Part shown: positions 63,765 through 64,000 of the stretch, piece after piece
Layout of the letters: every line of letters begins with the position of its first letter
Numbering within the stretch: position 1 is the stretch's first letter
DNA from: Antedon mediterranea
Taxonomy: Eukaryota; Echinodermata; Crinoidea; Comatulida; Antedonidae
Length of the DNA stretch: 64,000 bases
Reading direction: 5' to 3'
Assembly (NCBI RefSeq): GCF_964355755.1
Contig: NC_092673.1
Location: 9,431,001 to 9,495,000 of the forward strand
The notes under the pieces: generated by a model
What the model saw: only the letters and a program-made list of their open reading frames with translations
Told to the model about the DNA's origin: nothing
Database searches by the model: none
Made by a program: the position numbers and the translations under genes

Positions 63765-63877
63765 ATGAATGAAAAGAGAAAAAGTGGAGGGATGTACTGT
63801 GCTGCAATTAATTGTAAAAGCAATTCAAAGGCCAACCCAGAACTTAAGCTTTACAATTTTCCCAAAGACAAGAACAG
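63765..63877 (+). CDS. First exon of a THAP-domain zinc-finger gene
   Basis: An ATG at 63765 opens 37 codons ending AACAG|GTAAAT in phase 2. MYCAAINCKSNSK gives the C-x4-C pair, and KLYNFPKDKN is the F-P-K-D motif of THAP domains (DNA-binding C2CH fingers). The remaining Cys-His and AVPTIF parts should lie in the next exon, outside the window. It could be a host THAP gene or the THAP of a P-element-like transposon within the coiled-coil gene's intron. An alternative start at the second Met (63792) would be closer to the usual THAP start. Confidence 0.75.
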
Positions 63878-64000
63878 GTAAATTTATGTAATTAAATAAG
63901 TAGCCTACATCTTAACATATGCTATGTAGGCCTAGGGACTAATCTTACTTTACTGTATTCAATTTATACATATATTAATAAACTAGGCTAGGTAGGCCTA

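Overview
The window looks like AT-rich nuclear DNA from a marine invertebrate animal. An invertebrate deuterostome such as an echinoderm fits best. That guess rests on the repeat mix (Penelope-like, DIRS, Rex1/CR1-like and Tx1-like retroelements, tRNA-derived SINEs, many small inverted-repeat DNA elements), on kilobase introns with GT-AG borders, and on the absence of bacterial gene organisation. No species call is possible from the sequence alone.

The main host gene runs left to right through most of the window (about 6730 to 63282 and probably beyond both ends). It has one large exon encoding a Ser/Thr-rich, low-complexity N-terminal region with four G-S-F-x-x-[FY]-[TV]-[ST]-P-like repeats. 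At least 15 short exons follow that encode almost continuous heptad-rich coiled coil. Reading-frame phases match across the junctions, and phase bookkeeping recovered an 89-base exon at 19098-19186 and selected several splice sites. Two lesions stand out. A 927-bp inverted-repeat transposon sits inside the large exon (7976-8902), and a symmetric exon at 25902-26043 needs a one-base correction. I cannot name the gene; a spindle or centrosome coiled-coil protein of the SPAG5/astrin type is only a guess from the architecture. A THAP zinc-finger first exon begins at 63765.

Layout: 1-3410 noncoding with short tandem duplications; 3411-6131 a small inverted-repeat element split by a Penelope-like element; 6730-8984 large exon with transposon; 9000-11400 fold-back element and tRNA-like SINE; 12493-15483 LINE endonuclease remnant split by a 2.5-kb hAT-like element; 16080-17340 LINE remnant; 17828-23051 five exons, with two abutting MITEs between them; 23101-25224 a GAATGC-rich terminal-inverted-repeat element; 25294-25829 TTAA MITE; 25902-29955 exons with a Penelope GIY-YIG scrap and a palindromic MITE; 29990-32075 nested hAT-like elements; 33178-33793 TA-flanked MITE; 35440-38075 LINE and LTR-element remnants; 40683-41607 two exons; 42140-43060 degenerate tandem array; 43160-45060 LINE scrap and a decayed uncharacterised gene family; 45536-46761 a TTAA MITE nested inside its own family; 46930-50345 two LINE remnants; 50481-50730 exon; 53634-56600 DIRS remnant; 56770-58760 a nearly intact LINE ORF; 59439-63282 last three exons seen; 63765-63877 THAP exon.

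Most of the long open frames here belong to retroelements. The interest lies in the interrupted coiled-coil gene, in the precise nesting that orders several insertions in time, in hammerhead-like motifs linked to Penelope-type sequences, and in the decayed 44-45 kb gene family.
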